This document shows positions 27,987 to 38,974 of a stretch of DNA of 64,000 nt, piece by piece; within the stretch, counting starts at the first letter, position 1; every line of letters begins with the position of its first letter. Origin of the DNA: Anaerolineae bacterium (GTDB lineage Bacteria > Chloroflexota > Anaerolineae > Anaerolineales > Villigracilaceae); contig JAJPIZ010000006.1 of NCBI GenBank assembly GCA_021324435.1, forward strand, positions 1 through 64,000, read 5' to 3'. Position numbers and translations under genes: made by a program. The notes beneath the pieces are model-generated. The model was not told the origin of the DNA. It saw only the letters and a program-made list of their open reading frames with translations, and did not search any database.

Positions 27987-29372
27987 ATGACAGATAATAC
28001 CACCCGACGCTCACCATTTTTATCTGGTCTGTTTTCCGCCATTGTTCCCGGCGCTGGACAACTATACAATGGTCAGCGTTACCGCGCTACGGCTATCTTG
28101 GTGGGCGCTCTGGTCGTGTTGGGCATGGTGGTTTGGTATGGTGAGCCATTTTGGTATATTTCCCCGGTCATCATTTGGCTATGGAACATATGGGACGCGG
28201 TCAGCCTCAGCGCGGGGCGGACGCGCTCTATTCTTGCGCCAGTGCTCTTTAGCCTGCTGGCAACCTATGGCATTGGGTGGCAGGTGGTGCAGATCAACTT
28301 CAAATCTGCCAGTATCGAACGCGCGGTTCAAATTGTACGGCCCATGTTGCGGCCTGATTTCGTGACCTTGCGCACGGAGAAAAATTCAATCTGGGTGCCT
28401 GTTCAGGTCCCATGCGCTCCCAATCCGCCCAAAGCAGAGAATGAAATCAATGGCATCAAGGCCTTCGCAACTCCGAATTGTGCAAGTGTGGGTGAAACTG
28501 TAATCGTTTCTGCTTCAGGACTCTGGCCAGATACAGAAACGCAGGTGTGGTGGCAGACGCCCATCGGTGACCCGAAAATGCTGGGTGAGAACGAGGCGGC
28601 AATGCTGGTTATCAAGACAGACTCAAGTGGCTCACTGACGACCACTATTCGAGTGCCTAGCACTGCACTTGCCGCCGCACCAGACCCGACCCTTCCATTT
28701 CAACATCGCGTTTATTTTGAACAATTCCGTCCGATTGGAGGTTTTGTGATCTCTTCGAACGGACGTTATGTGCTACAGGGGATGACCGAGACCTTGGCGC
28801 TGGCCCTGATGGCAACCACCCTGTCCATTTTCCTGGCTATTCCAATTAGTTTTCTGGCGGCACGTAACTTGATGAGCGCCAACCCTCTAACCTTTGGCAT
28901 TTATGTTGTTGTTCGCACCATTCTGAATATTGTGCGTTCCATCGAGCCGCTGATCGTCGCCATTATTTTTGTGGTCATTGTTGGGCTGGGGCCTTTTGCT
29001 GGCGTAATCGCATTGGCGATTCATTCCGTCGCGGCGCTGGCCAAACTGTACTCTGAAGTCATCGAAGGAATTGATCCCGGTCCCATCGAGGCTGTGCGCG
29101 CTACCGGTGCGACCTGGGTGCAAACCGTACGTTATGGCGTCGTCCCGCAGATCGTCCCGCCCTTTACGGCCTTCACCATTTATCGCTGGGACATCAACGT
29201 TCGTTCTTCCACCATCATTGGCTTTGTCGGCGGAGGCGGTATAGGCTTCTTCCTGATCCAATGGATTCAAATTAACGACCTGCGTGCCGTGAGCGCGGCT
29301 TTCATTGCGATTGCGGTCGTGGTTATTGTGCTTGACACCATCAGCGCCAAGGTGCGGGAGAGATTGGTTTAA
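27987..29372 (+). CDS. phnE: PhnE-like permease with N-terminal TM extension and large ectodomain
   Basis: Permease core FVVIVGLGPFAGVIALAIHSVAALAKLYSEVIEGIDPGPIEAVRATGATWVQTVRYGVVPQIVPPF. Confidence 0.9.
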   Translation: MTDNTTRRSPFLSGLFSAIVPGAGQLYNGQRYRATAILVGALVVLGMVVWYGEPFWYISPVIIWLWNIWDAVSLSAGRTRSILAPVLFSLLATYGIGWQVVQINFKSASIERAVQIVRPMLRPDFVTLRTEKNSIWVPVQVPCAPNPPKAENEINGIKAFATPNCASVGETVIVSASGLWPDTETQVWWQTPIGDPKMLGENEAAMLVIKTDSSGSLTTTIRVPSTALAAAPDPTLPFQHRVYFEQFRPIGGFVISSNGRYVLQGMTETLALALMATTLSIFLAIPISFLAARNLMSANPLTFGIYVVVRTILNIVRSIEPLIVAIIFVVIVGLGPFAGVIALAIHSVAALAKLYSEVIEGIDPGPIEAVRATGATWVQTVRYGVVPQIVPPFTAFTIYRWDINVRSSTIIGFVGGGGIGFFLIQWIQINDLRAVSAAFIAIAVVVIVLDTISAKVRERLV

Positions 29373-29373
29373 G

Positions 29374-30513
29374 ATGAATAGTCGCCTCCTCCTGCGTATG
29401 ACGCGAAACGCCCTGATCATAGCGGGGCTTGTCGTTGTATATCTTGCTTCTTATCGCGTGACACAAATTGACTTTGTGAAATTGATAAGCGAGGCCCCAA
29501 AAGCTCAAACGATAGTTCGCGCGTTTCTCACACCGGATTTATTCGTCAGGGATTTTGAAACGACAACGATTCGGGTTCCTTTTCCAATTCCGTGCGGGTC
29601 CGCCCCCGAAGCGGATATTGTTTCGAGCGGCCCGCGCCTCGTTCCCAGCGTTAAGTGCGCCGCTGAAAAGGACAAGTTCACTCTCGAAGGCTTCAGCCTG
29701 GCCCCCAACGCAGACATTGTTGTGCGCTGGCATTTCCCGGATGATCGTGTGTTGACTGCCGCTCGAACCCAGACGGATGACAAGGGCCACTTCTCTGTTG
29801 CTGTGGATGCGAAGCCAATTGCCAAATCCATAAATGGAGTACCCAGCCAGCTGGAAGTGGATACAAACACCGCGGTCGGCGGATGGAAGGCAAGCCAATC
29901 GCTTAAAGATGTGATGCAGGAAATATTCGTCACGATCTTTATGGCTTTGCTCTCCACCTCTGCCGCGACGATCATTGCCGCACCATTAAGTTTCCTGGCG
30001 GCCAGCAATATCACAAAACGTGGAGTATTCGGCGCTGCTGTTTACTACGTTACGCGCTCGTTTTTCAATCTAATTCGCTCCTATGATCCCCTGGTTATGG
30101 CCACTGTCTTTGGCTTCTGGCTGGGATTTGGCACCTTCCCCGGAGTCCTGGCATTGACCGTCGTGACCATTGCTTCGTTAGGCAAACTGTTCTCGGAAGC
30201 TGTAGAGAACATTGATACAGGTCCCATTGAGGCCCTAACCGCTACCGGGTCAAACCGCTTGCAAACTGTAATCTATTCGGTCATTCCGCAAATTGTCCCT
30301 GATTTTGTCTCATATATCATCTATCACTGGGACATCAATGTTCGTATCTCGACCATCATTGGTTTCGTGGGCGGAGGCGGCATCGGCTTTTATCTCAGCC
30401 AGCGGATCAATGGTTTTGAATATAACAAAGCCGGCACAGCCATCTGGGCGATTGTCATCGTTGTGTGGGCTATGGATTTCCTCAGTGCCGAAGTCCGCAA
30501 GAGATTGACGTAA
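29374..30513 (+). CDS. phnE: PhnE-like permease (second subunit) with ectodomain insert
   Basis: GFGTFPGVLALTVVTIASLGKLFSEAVENIDTGPIEALTATGSNRLQTVIYSVIPQIVPDF. Confidence 0.9.
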   Translation: MNSRLLLRMTRNALIIAGLVVVYLASYRVTQIDFVKLISEAPKAQTIVRAFLTPDLFVRDFETTTIRVPFPIPCGSAPEADIVSSGPRLVPSVKCAAEKDKFTLEGFSLAPNADIVVRWHFPDDRVLTAARTQTDDKGHFSVAVDAKPIAKSINGVPSQLEVDTNTAVGGWKASQSLKDVMQEIFVTIFMALLSTSAATIIAAPLSFLAASNITKRGVFGAAVYYVTRSFFNLIRSYDPLVMATVFGFWLGFGTFPGVLALTVVTIASLGKLFSEAVENIDTGPIEALTATGSNRLQTVIYSVIPQIVPDFVSYIIYHWDINVRISTIIGFVGGGGIGFYLSQRINGFEYNKAGTAIWAIVIVVWAMDFLSAEVRKRLT

Positions 30514-30515
30514 AA

Positions 30516-30545
30516 ATAACCCTCTCTCTTAGGGAGAGGGTAGGA
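30516..30545. repeat. Palindrome AACCCTCTCTCTTAGGGAGAGGGT, candidate terminator/dispersed palindrome
   Basis: Inverted CCCTCTC/GAGAGGG arms just after the phnE stop. Confidence 0.55.
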
Positions 30546-30579
30546 TTGAGGGCGGAGCGAATTTGGTAGAATTCTCTGC

Positions 30580-31239
30580 ATGTGGAAACGATTATTTAGA
30601 TTCCTGAGGCGCTTCATCCAAGCGCTGATTGCGCTTGGATTACTTGTTCTCTTCCTGCCGCGCCTCATCACAACGATTTACAGTTGGACGCGCATCTACC
30701 GGGTGGATACTGCACCGAGCGAACGCGTCGCGATTGTCTTCGGCGCGGGACTGACTCGCGATGGTTCGCCAACGGCCATCCTGCGTGACCGCGTCGAAAC
30801 TGCCGCGCAATTGTATTTTGATGGTAAAGTTGAAAAATTGTTGATGAGCGGCGACAACCGCGTCGCCAGTTACAACGAGCCGGAGGCCATGCGTCAATAC
30901 GCGCTCAGCCTCGGGGTCCCGACAGATGCGATTGTTTTGGATTATGCCGGACGTCGCACCTACGATACCTGCTTTCGCGCCAAGGTCATCTTCGGTGTAG
31001 ACTCGGCGTTGCTCGTCACACAGCACTTCCATCTGCCCCGCGCCCTGTTCTTGTGCAACGCGCTGGGATTGAAAGCGACCGGCGTCGAAGCGGACAATCG
31101 CCAGTATCGAAAACTGTCACTGCTGATTTGGAACGTGCGCGAGCAACTTGCCACCGTCGGCGCGCTATGGGACGTGTATATTGAAAAGCCTCTGCCTGTG
31201 CTCGGCAGACCCGAACCCATCTTTCCGGAGAAATCATGA
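30580..31239 (+). CDS. SanA/YdcF-like DUF218 membrane protein
   Basis: VAIVFGAGLTRDGSPTAILRDRVETAAQLYFDGKVEKLLMSGDNRVASYNEPEAMRQYALSLGVP. Confidence 0.9.
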   Translation: MWKRLFRFLRRFIQALIALGLLVLFLPRLITTIYSWTRIYRVDTAPSERVAIVFGAGLTRDGSPTAILRDRVETAAQLYFDGKVEKLLMSGDNRVASYNEPEAMRQYALSLGVPTDAIVLDYAGRRTYDTCFRAKVIFGVDSALLVTQHFHLPRALFLCNALGLKATGVEADNRQYRKLSLLIWNVREQLATVGALWDVYIEKPLPVLGRPEPIFPEKS

Positions 31240-31811
31240 TCCGCGACGAAGCCCTCGCCCTTGTTCGTGAATTCGTAAAAAATGAAGGTCTTGTGCGCCA
31301 CATGCTTTCGGTCGAAGCCGCCATGCGTTTCTACGCGGAGAAATTCGGGGAAGACGCGGAAGCCTGGGGATTGCTCGGCCTCATCCATGATTTCGATTGG
31401 GAGATTCATCCCACGCTCGAGGAACATCCCATCAAAGGCGCGCCGATTTTGCGTGAGCGCGGCGTGAGCGAAGATATTATTCAGGATATTCTGAGTCATG
31501 GAATTGGAACCGGTGTGCCGCGTGATACTCCGCGGCGCAAAGCCCTGATGGCCTGCGATGAGATCACGGGACTGATCACCGCGGTCGCGTTGGTGCGTCC
31601 GTCCCGTTCATTGCTGGACCTTGAAGCGTCCTCCGTCAAAAAGAAATGGAAGGACAAAGCCTTTGCCGCCGGCACCGACCGCGACGAGATGGCCAAAGCC
31701 GCCGGGGATTTCGGCGTGGAATTATGGGAACACGTGCAGAATGTGATTCTGGCGATGAGACGCATCGCACCGGAGTTGGGGCTTGTGGGAAATATTAAGC
31801 AACAGACTTAA
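31236..31811 (+). CDS. HD-domain phosphohydrolase
   Basis: VRHMLSVEAAMRFYAEKFGEDAEAWGLLGLIHDFDWEIHPTLEEHPIKGAPILRERGVSEDIIQDILSHG. Confidence 0.88.
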   Translation: MIRDEALALVREFVKNEGLVRHMLSVEAAMRFYAEKFGEDAEAWGLLGLIHDFDWEIHPTLEEHPIKGAPILRERGVSEDIIQDILSHGIGTGVPRDTPRRKALMACDEITGLITAVALVRPSRSLLDLEASSVKKKWKDKAFAAGTDRDEMAKAAGDFGVELWEHVQNVILAMRRIAPELGLVGNIKQQT

Positions 31812-32695
31812 TTGGTTTTTACCAAATCCACCAATTTCCCTGCAATTTGTTTCATCACTTCATCCGGCACGCCATCAACGGCTTTCGATTGAAGGCGCGT
31901 ATCAATCCCATCGTTGACGTAATCCACCGCGACGAAGCGGCCATCTTCGGTCAGAGCGATCTCTGTCGAAAACCAATCCAGTTTGCAGACCTGCGCGATG
32001 CGTTTTGTAACTTCACGGAGGGGTGTGAGATCGAACTGCAATTCCTCGTCTGGCTTCAAAACCGAATAAACGTGCGTGGACGGTTTCCACCAGCAGGGCC
32101 AGCAGTCGCCTCCCGCGTAAAAGACGCGGAACCAGGCCTCTCGTCCGGAAAGGATGCGGGCCGTGATATGCGCCTGCGCCAGATATTTCTGGTCGGGAAA
32201 TTCCAGCCGGGCGCGTTGGATTTCATCCAGCGAAGAAACGTTCATCGTCACGCCTTCGCCGCCTCCGCCCACTGCCGGCTTGAGCACAAACTTTTCACCG
32301 AGCGGCGTGAGATCAAGGGCAGGCAAAATCGGACGGTCAATAAAAGGCGCAAACAAAATCGTATACGGCGTTTGCAATCCGGCTTGAATCAACTCGAGGT
32401 GCATTGTCGCTTTGTCTTCGGCCCAATGCGAAAGTTCTGCCGGGTTGATGCGATGTAGATGATTCTCTTTTGCGAAACGGCGAATCGGCTCGAAGCGCAA
32501 ATCGTCGCCGGCGCGGTCGAGCAAAGTACGAAAAATAGTTTGACCTGAATAAAGTTCAGTGATGGCCTGCAAAATATTCTTTGGCGTGATCTGCAAAAGT
32601 GTCAGCCCGCGCGCCGAACAAGCCTCTTCGATAAAACAAACGAAGTCGCGGTCGTATTCCCAATACCACGGCAGGCAAAGATCATACGTTTGCAT
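31808..32695 (-). CDS. ATP-grasp domain protein
   Basis: FVLKPAVGGGGEGVTMNVSS...KYLAQAHI...WFSTEIALTEDGRFVAVDYVNDG. Confidence 0.7.
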   Translation of the reverse strand: MQTYDLCLPWYWEYDRDFVCFIEEACSARGLTLLQITPKNILQAITELYSGQTIFRTLLDRAGDDLRFEPIRRFAKENHLHRINPAELSHWAEDKATMHLELIQAGLQTPYTILFAPFIDRPILPALDLTPLGEKFVLKPAVGGGGEGVTMNVSSLDEIQRARLEFPDQKYLAQAHITARILSGREAWFRVFYAGGDCWPCWWKPSTHVYSVLKPDEELQFDLTPLREVTKRIAQVCKLDWFSTEIALTEDGRFVAVDYVNDGIDTRLQSKAVDGVPDEVMKQIAGKLVDLVKTN

Positions 32696-32735
32696 AGATC
32701 AAATTATAGAGGTGGGCAGTGATGCGGTCAATGAA

Positions 32736-33821
32736 TCATCGCCCATATTGTTTCATCACCGCGCGCAATTCATCATGCGGAATGGCTTTGATGGTCACTC
32801 CATCGCGGCCGGTCATCGTCTCTGCCGCGATCATGGCGTTAATGATTGCCTCCTCCGTCGCGTAGGCAGACGCAAATAAAAGCGGATCCATGTGATCGTT
32901 GGGCAGGGCTTCGATGGATACAACGCCGCTCTTTGCGGACCCCGGACCGGCCGCGCCTCGATTGGCCGTTGAAAACGCCAAAAACAAATCTCCGCTCCCG
33001 TTGCCGCCGAGCGAACCGGTGCGCGCCATGCCGAGGGTTGCGCGCTTTGCCAATCGTTTGAGTTGATGCGGCAAAAGCGGCGCGTCGGTAGCGAGGATGA
33101 CGATCAGCGAGCCATCATCCTGTTTGAACGGATTCTCGCCGTTGGTGATGGGCGCGTCAGACGTGAGATGTTGTCCGACCGGCACGCCGCTCACGGTCAG
33201 TTGGAAGCGGCGGCCAAAGTTGGCCTGCACCAACGCGCCGATCATCCAGCCGCCGAGTTTATTCGGCAGTTTGCGCGAAGAAGTTCCCGTGCCGCCTTTG
33301 AATTCATACGTGATCATGCCTGCTCCGCCGCCGACGTTGCCCTCCGCAATCGCGCCGCCCTGCGCGGACTCAAGCGCGGCGCGCACGTGTTCGGCTTTGA
33401 TGTAAAAACCGTTCATGTCGTTGAGCCAGCCATCCGCCGTTTCACCGACGACGGGGCAGGACCAGCGTTGAAAAATCGCGCCTTGTTTGATCTGCCAGTC
33501 AATAATCGTGTCGCGCACCACGCCGACGGAATGTGTGTTGGTGATGCCAATCGGTCCTTCGAGGAATCCGCCCTCTTCCACCCAGGCCACACCGGTCATT
33601 TCGCCGTTGCCGTTGAAGGCAAAATATCCGGCGAACACCGGATCGTGATCGCGTTTGCCGCGTGGGTGAATAATCGTCACACCTGTGCGCGCGGATTGCC
33701 CTTCGATAATCGTTGCATAACCCACTTCGATTCCGTTCACGTCGGTGATGGCATTGAGGGGGCCGGGTGAGCCTTCAAAATGGACTTCAAGATCGCGGGC
33801 GCGGGGTTTGGTCATATTCAT
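32736..33821 (-). CDS. P1-family (DmpA-like) aminopeptidase
   Basis: [22 protein letters not shown]...[10 protein letters not shown]...[35 protein letters not shown]...[19 protein letters not shown]. Confidence 0.93.
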   Translation of the reverse strand: MNMTKPRARDLEVHFEGSPGPLNAITDVNGIEVGYATIIEGQSARTGVTIIHPRGKRDHDPVFAGYFAFNGNGEMTGVAWVEEGGFLEGPIGITNTHSVGVVRDTIIDWQIKQGAIFQRWSCPVVGETADGWLNDMNGFYIKAEHVRAALESAQGGAIAEGNVGGGAGMITYEFKGGTGTSSRKLPNKLGGWMIGALVQANFGRRFQLTVSGVPVGQHLTSDAPITNGENPFKQDDGSLIVILATDAPLLPHQLKRLAKRATLGMARTGSLGGNGSGDLFLAFSTANRGAAGPGSAKSGVVSIEALPNDHMDPLLFASAYATEEAIINAMIAAETMTGRDGVTIKAIPHDELRAVMKQYGR

Positions 33822-33914
33822 ACTCTCCTCTTTGTTTTGCCAATTCTACCCTTTGAATTTGTTTCTGATGCGGGATTACAATTGAGATCGTTAGTCAATG
33901 GAGAATCACAGCCA

Positions 33915-35183
33915 ATGGAAGAACCGATTTCACAGGAACAACCTTTACCCGTGGAGAAATCCCATCAACGGAACGGAAGTAATCCTTTTGCATCGCTCCG
34001 CCATCGGAACTTTCAACTGTACTTTGGCGGTCAACTGGTTTCCAATGCCGGCACATGGATGCAGATCATCGCGCAGGGCTGGTTGGTTTATGAACTCACT
34101 CGTTCCGAGCTGGCGCTGGGCATCGTCGGATTCGCATCCGCCATCCCGAGCCTGCTGGTCTCACCGTGGGGAGGCGTGTTGGTAGATCGAGTCCCGAAAC
34201 GCAGTCTATTGATCCTGACCCAAAGCGGCGCCATGTTGTTAGCATTCATCCTGGCCGCGCTGACCTTTACACACACCGTGCAGGCCTGGCATATTGTCCT
34301 GCTTGCCGCAGGGCTGGGCGTGGTCAATTCGTTCGATGCGCCTGCGCGTCAGGCCTTTGTGGTGGAAATGGTCGGGCGCGAAGATTTGCCCAATGCGATC
34401 GCGTTAAATTCTTTGATGTTCAACAGCGCTCGCGTCGTTGGGCCCGCCTTGGGCGGCCTCCTCCTCGCGGCCATCGGCGCGGCCTGGTGCTTCACCATCA
34501 ACGGCCTGTCGTTTTTGGCTGTGATCTTCGGGCTATGGGCCATGCAACTCCCGCCGCATGAAGCGAGACTTCAATCTGAATCGGTATTGGGGCAGTTGAT
34601 TGGCGGAGTAAAATACGTTTCCGGGGAAGTGGAATTGCGGGGTTTGATCCTGCTCTCCCTGATCTTCAGCATCTTCGGCATTTCCTATTCCACTGTGCTC
34701 CCCGCCTTTGTGGATCATGTCTTGAAACAGGGCGCGGCCGCGTATGGGTGGATCAACGCCGCGACCGGGGTTGGCGCAGTGACCGGGGCGTTCGTGATCG
34801 CCAATCATCACAGCTCGCGTTGGCGCGGCTCCTGGCTATTTCGGGCAACGATCGCTTTCCCGGTCATTCTAATTGTGTTTGCGTTCAACCCTTTCTTTCC
34901 GCTCAGTTTAATTCTCGCGGTGGGCTTGGGCATTGGTTTTATGGTGACGTTCACGATGATTAACACGTTGCTCCAGACCCGCGTAGAAGATCATCTGCGC
35001 GGCCGGGTGATGGGACTCTACACCCTGACCTTCTTCGGCTTTTCGCCGTTTGGCAATCTGGCAGTCGGCGCGCTCTCTGAACACATCGGGCTGAGTTATG
35101 CCATGACCTTGTTTGCTTCGATTGGGTTGGTTTTGTCCGCGATCATCTGGTGGAAAGCGCCACAGTTGAAGCGATTGCCGTGA
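33915..35183 (+). CDS. MFS transporter
   Basis: [42 protein letters not shown]...; 12 TM pattern; start at internal ATG. Confidence 0.92.
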   Translation: MEEPISQEQPLPVEKSHQRNGSNPFASLRHRNFQLYFGGQLVSNAGTWMQIIAQGWLVYELTRSELALGIVGFASAIPSLLVSPWGGVLVDRVPKRSLLILTQSGAMLLAFILAALTFTHTVQAWHIVLLAAGLGVVNSFDAPARQAFVVEMVGREDLPNAIALNSLMFNSARVVGPALGGLLLAAIGAAWCFTINGLSFLAVIFGLWAMQLPPHEARLQSESVLGQLIGGVKYVSGEVELRGLILLSLIFSIFGISYSTVLPAFVDHVLKQGAAAYGWINAATGVGAVTGAFVIANHHSSRWRGSWLFRATIAFPVILIVFAFNPFFPLSLILAVGLGIGFMVTFTMINTLLQTRVEDHLRGRVMGLYTLTFFGFSPFGNLAVGALSEHIGLSYAMTLFASIGLVLSAIIWWKAPQLKRLP

Positions 35184-35225
35184 TATTTTTTTTGAAAGCT
35201 CTTGTCTATGATATCAAAATAAAAG

Positions 35226-35258
35226 AGGAGCCGGAACTTCCGGCTCCTCTTTTGTGCT
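35226..35258. terminator. Bidirectional terminator hairpin between convergent genes
   Basis: AAAAGAGGAGCCGGAACTTCCGGCTCCTCTTTT. Confidence 0.88.
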
Positions 35259-35287
35259 TGGATGGCGGACTATAGTCGAGTAAATTG

Positions 35288-37237
35288 TTATGGTTTATGA
35301 AAACTATCCACTGCAGACCATGCACTGGGCCCAAAATAGGGATTAAGAGTGATCACACGCCAGTAATATATACCATTTGGCAAGCCTCCTCCGCCAGTAA
35401 ATTGAGACGTTGTCACCGTAGTATTTATGAGCAATATGCCAAACGTTGGAGACGTTGAAACTTGAATTGCATAGCTAGAGGCACCGGGGACATCGTTCCA
35501 GTCATATGGGGGCGAGAAGGAACCCCCGCCATACGTTACTAACGCTGGAGCGTCGACTGCTGTACGGAAGCTAACGGTCGGTGACCAATTACTGCACTCA
35601 GATGACGTGTTGCAAGCCTGCACATGCCAGTAATATTTTGTTGCGGAACTAAGAGGGGCACCTGGGGTGAATTGGGGATCGTATTGATTAGTGGCACTGC
35701 TGTCATTAATAACAGTTGAGACAAACGAGCCGTCTGGATTCGTTGCTGTGCTAGTACTAACCTCGATTGTATAGTTGCTAAAAGTTGTACCAAAGGGCAA
35801 ACCTGAAACACTCCAACGGAAGGTTGGCGTATCAGTCTTTATGAGGATGGAAACTGGAGATTTGGGCATAGGTATGCCCGGAGGATTCGCAGTATCTATT
35901 GTCCAAACATCAGACCAACGGCTCGGAGCATAAGGGCCGCTCGTAATCCGAACGCGCCAATAAAGTGTCAAGTTGCTTGGCAGAGAATTTTTAGGGGTAA
36001 ACGGATTTGGAGACACACTGTTAACAATCAAATTACTAAAATGGGAGTCTTTTGCCACTTGAAGGTTATAGTAACCGCAAGGAGAGATGTTCGGATCTGT
36101 CCAGGTAAATGTTGGCCGATTGTAGGTAAGCGAAGTTGAATTTGGGGGTGTGTTCAAGGTAACGGGATAGCAAGCAAATCGCAGGACGAAAATACTTGAC
36201 CAGTTACTGTAGAAATTATCTCCACCAAAGTGGTTGTACGCGCGTACGCGCCAGTAATAAGTGGTCGCTGCATCCAATGCGCTTCCTGGGTCGGGTACAT
36301 CAAAATAGGAAGTACCTGTGGTGGTGTCAATCACCTGTGATGTTACAGTCGTGTCGTCAATGCAGGTAGGTGGCGCACAAATTATGCTGAGCGGGTCCAT
36401 TCCAGCAAAAGTGCTATCTGTGGTAATTTGAACTTCATAGTAATCAAATGTGGTTGCAGAGGGGATATTGGATGCCTGCCACGTCAAACGCGGTGTATAA
36501 TCGTCGGTCAGTTTTCCATTTCCAGGGTAAATCAGCACAGGCGCAGTAGGTTGAAGGGCGGTTTTTGAGATGGTAAAGTATTTTCCAACCGGGCCAGGTG
36601 CCCAATCGCTTGGACCGTATGCACTGCTCAATGTCCGCACCCGCCAGTAAAGAGTTGTATTGGCAGGTAAATCTGCTGTGGGCGTGTATTGGGTAGCCGT
36701 GTATGGGAGTGTGGTGTTCAATATTACAGCGCTAAAGGCAGTAGTCGTTGATACTTGTAGGTTATAGCCGGTGGCGTTTAGAACCGAAGTCCATTTGAAT
36801 GTTGGCCGGTTGTTTTGCAGGACAGTGGAATCTGGTGGGTCGGTCATAGTCGGCGGTGTGACCGCGGTTCGGAATGTGAATGTAATTGACCAGCCGGATG
36901 CGTTGGACATATTGTCATAAGCCTGAACATGCCAGTAATATGTCTTGGCAGGGTCAAGTGCGACACCTACTGTATATGTATTTCCAGGGAAGCCGTAATT
37001 GGAATCAATGATATAGGCCCCGAAGCTCGGATCTGTAGCAACTTCTATATCATAGGTACCACCGATGCCTGCAGTGTTGGTCCATTGTAGAGTTGGTGTG
37101 TAGTCCGTTGTCAGTCCGCCATTTGCGGGTGACACTGCCCCTGGCTTTGCAGGAACAGTGAGGGGCGCTTTACTCGAGGCACCCACTGTCACTAGCAGGA
37201 TGACAAAAGACAAAATCAAAATCTTGAGAGTTTTCAT
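35288..37237 (-). CDS. Secreted multi-domain fibronectin III/Ig-like repeat protein
   Basis: Signal peptide ILILSFVILLVTVGASS; repeated PTLQW/PTFKW/PTFTW ... YYWHVQA/YYWRVRAYN units. Confidence 0.85.
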   Translation of the reverse strand: MKTLKILILSFVILLVTVGASSKAPLTVPAKPGAVSPANGGLTTDYTPTLQWTNTAGIGGTYDIEVATDPSFGAYIIDSNYGFPGNTYTVGVALDPAKTYYWHVQAYDNMSNASGWSITFTFRTAVTPPTMTDPPDSTVLQNNRPTFKWTSVLNATGYNLQVSTTTAFSAVILNTTLPYTATQYTPTADLPANTTLYWRVRTLSSAYGPSDWAPGPVGKYFTISKTALQPTAPVLIYPGNGKLTDDYTPRLTWQASNIPSATTFDYYEVQITTDSTFAGMDPLSIICAPPTCIDDTTVTSQVIDTTTGTSYFDVPDPGSALDAATTYYWRVRAYNHFGGDNFYSNWSSIFVLRFACYPVTLNTPPNSTSLTYNRPTFTWTDPNISPCGYYNLQVAKDSHFSNLIVNSVSPNPFTPKNSLPSNLTLYWRVRITSGPYAPSRWSDVWTIDTANPPGIPMPKSPVSILIKTDTPTFRWSVSGLPFGTTFSNYTIEVSTSTATNPDGSFVSTVINDSSATNQYDPQFTPGAPLSSATKYYWHVQACNTSSECSNWSPTVSFRTAVDAPALVTYGGGSFSPPYDWNDVPGASSYAIQVSTSPTFGILLINTTVTTSQFTGGGGLPNGIYYWRVITLNPYFGPSAWSAVDSFHKP

Positions 37238-37410
37238 GTTTTAACCTTTCCAGAATAGTAGTGCCCTTACTGAGAAATCGGATTAAAAATACACGATAAT
37301 CTGCATCCAGTCAATGCCGGGTGTAGGAAATTGGGGTGGTTCGTTATCAAAATCGTTTTTCTGCAGTAGATTTACCAGCGGCGAAAGTTTCGAGTTAGAA
37401 TGTAGTTCAT

Positions 37411-38922
37411 ATGAATAAGATGAAGTGCGGCAGATTCATTTTCCTGACCCTTGCGATTTTGCTTTCGGCCTGTGTTCCAGCGGGAAATCCACCATCTGGA
37501 ACACAGGCCATACCACAGGTCCCGACCGGAACGGCGACGATTTTAGATGTGAAGGTGGACTCGTCCGCGTCTCAATCTCGACTTGCAGATGCGCGCCCAA
37601 ATATCATTGTCATCCTGACCGATGATCAACCTTTCCAAACTGTGGATTACATGCCGACGGTTCGAAAAGTGCTGGCCGCCCGAGGGGTGGATTTTACAAA
37701 CGGATTCGTGACCACGCCGCTTTGTTGCCCAAGCCGCGTCAGTATTTTAACCGGTGAATATGTCCACAACCATCAGGTCTACACCGACCGGATGCCGCTG
37801 GGGGGCGCTCCGAAGTTCAAAGATGCTTCTTCGGTCGCTGTGTGGTTGCATAGCGCCGGATATCGCACGGCCTATTATGGAAAATACTTGAACAACTATG
37901 AAGACTTGACGCCGTTGGGATATGTGCCGCCGGGCTGGGATGATTGGGGCGCTTTCCTGAGCAAAAATCTTGTTGGCGTGAACGAAAACGAGAACTCGCC
38001 CAAACTGCAGTATTACTTCAACTTCAGCCTTTCTGAAAATGGAACGCCCGTCGAATATCCAAAATCCAAGGCGAATTTCAGCGCGGACGTGGTGACTCAA
38101 AAAGCAGTGGACTTCATCGCGACCACGCGTGACCAACCTTTCCTGCTGTTTGTGGGTTATTACAACCCGCATTCTCCCTACATTTCTGCGCCGCGGCATC
38201 AGAATACTTTTCGCAATCCTTCCGAATGGATTCCATATCGTCCTCCCGATTTCAACGAAAAGAATGTGAACGACAAGCCCGAATATGTCCAGGCGCTGGA
38301 TGCTTTCTCACCTGATGAAATTGACATCACCTACAAGCAGATTCTGCGTTCCCTGCTTTCAGTGGACGACGGCGTCGCTTCGATCTTGAACGCGCTGGAT
38401 AAAACCGGATTGCGGCAAAAGACAATTATCGTTTATCTTTCCGATAATGGCTTGACTGTCGGCGATCATCGCTTTGGATTTGCAAAGAACTGTCCGTACG
38501 AAGCATGTGTGAAGGTTCCGTTCATTATTTATGCGCCGGGATATTACGCCCCGCGCGTGGATACACACCTGGTCGCCAATATTGACTTGGCTCCTACATT
38601 CGCCGACCTGGCTGGCGTTTCGATTCCTTCGAGCGTGAATGGCATGAGCCTCGTGCCGTTGCTCAAGAACGCCGATGCACCCTGGCGGGACGAGATTTTG
38701 TTCGAGCATTGGCCGACTGAAGAAGGGGTTGGCTCGACCATCCCGGAGTTTTATTCGATTCGCACACCGGACTGGAAATACACCGAATATTCCACAGGCG
38801 AGCACGAGTTGTACGACCTGAAAAACGATCCTTATGAGTTGAACAATCTTGCCGGGCAATGGATGTACAGAGATATACAGGCCGATCTTGCCAAACGTCT
38901 GGCTGAGTTGAAAAAGAAATAA
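37411..38922 (+). CDS. Secreted sulfatase (formylglycine-type)
   Basis: Lipobox-like LLSACVP; NIIVILTDDQPFQTVDYMPT; TTPLCCPSRVSILTGEYVHNH (C-x-P-S-R). Confidence 0.93.
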   Translation: MNKMKCGRFIFLTLAILLSACVPAGNPPSGTQAIPQVPTGTATILDVKVDSSASQSRLADARPNIIVILTDDQPFQTVDYMPTVRKVLAARGVDFTNGFVTTPLCCPSRVSILTGEYVHNHQVYTDRMPLGGAPKFKDASSVAVWLHSAGYRTAYYGKYLNNYEDLTPLGYVPPGWDDWGAFLSKNLVGVNENENSPKLQYYFNFSLSENGTPVEYPKSKANFSADVVTQKAVDFIATTRDQPFLLFVGYYNPHSPYISAPRHQNTFRNPSEWIPYRPPDFNEKNVNDKPEYVQALDAFSPDEIDITYKQILRSLLSVDDGVASILNALDKTGLRQKTIIVYLSDNGLTVGDHRFGFAKNCPYEACVKVPFIIYAPGYYAPRVDTHLVANIDLAPTFADLAGVSIPSSVNGMSLVPLLKNADAPWRDEILFEHWPTEEGVGSTIPEFYSIRTPDWKYTEYSTGEHELYDLKNDPYELNNLAGQWMYRDIQADLAKRLAELKKK

Positions 38923-38937
38923 GTTTGTCTTCAAAAA

Positions 38938-38974
38938 GAAATGACGGCCATGGGTCGTCATTTCCTCATTTTAT
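38938..38974. terminator. Hairpin terminator between convergent sulfatase and gyrA/parC
   Basis: GAAATGACGGCCATGGGTCGTCATTTC. Confidence 0.75.

Noticed and set aside
24949-30513. Complete phosphonate degradation locus
   Set aside because: Only the transport genes are present; no C-P lyase, phosphonatase or phosphite dehydrogenase was seen in the window.
35288-37237. Repeated motifs that could look like a CRISPR or DNA repeat array
   Set aside because: The periodicity is protein-level (fibronectin III-like YYWRV/PTFxW units ~90-110 aa apart) with diverged DNA, not regular spacer-repeat structure.
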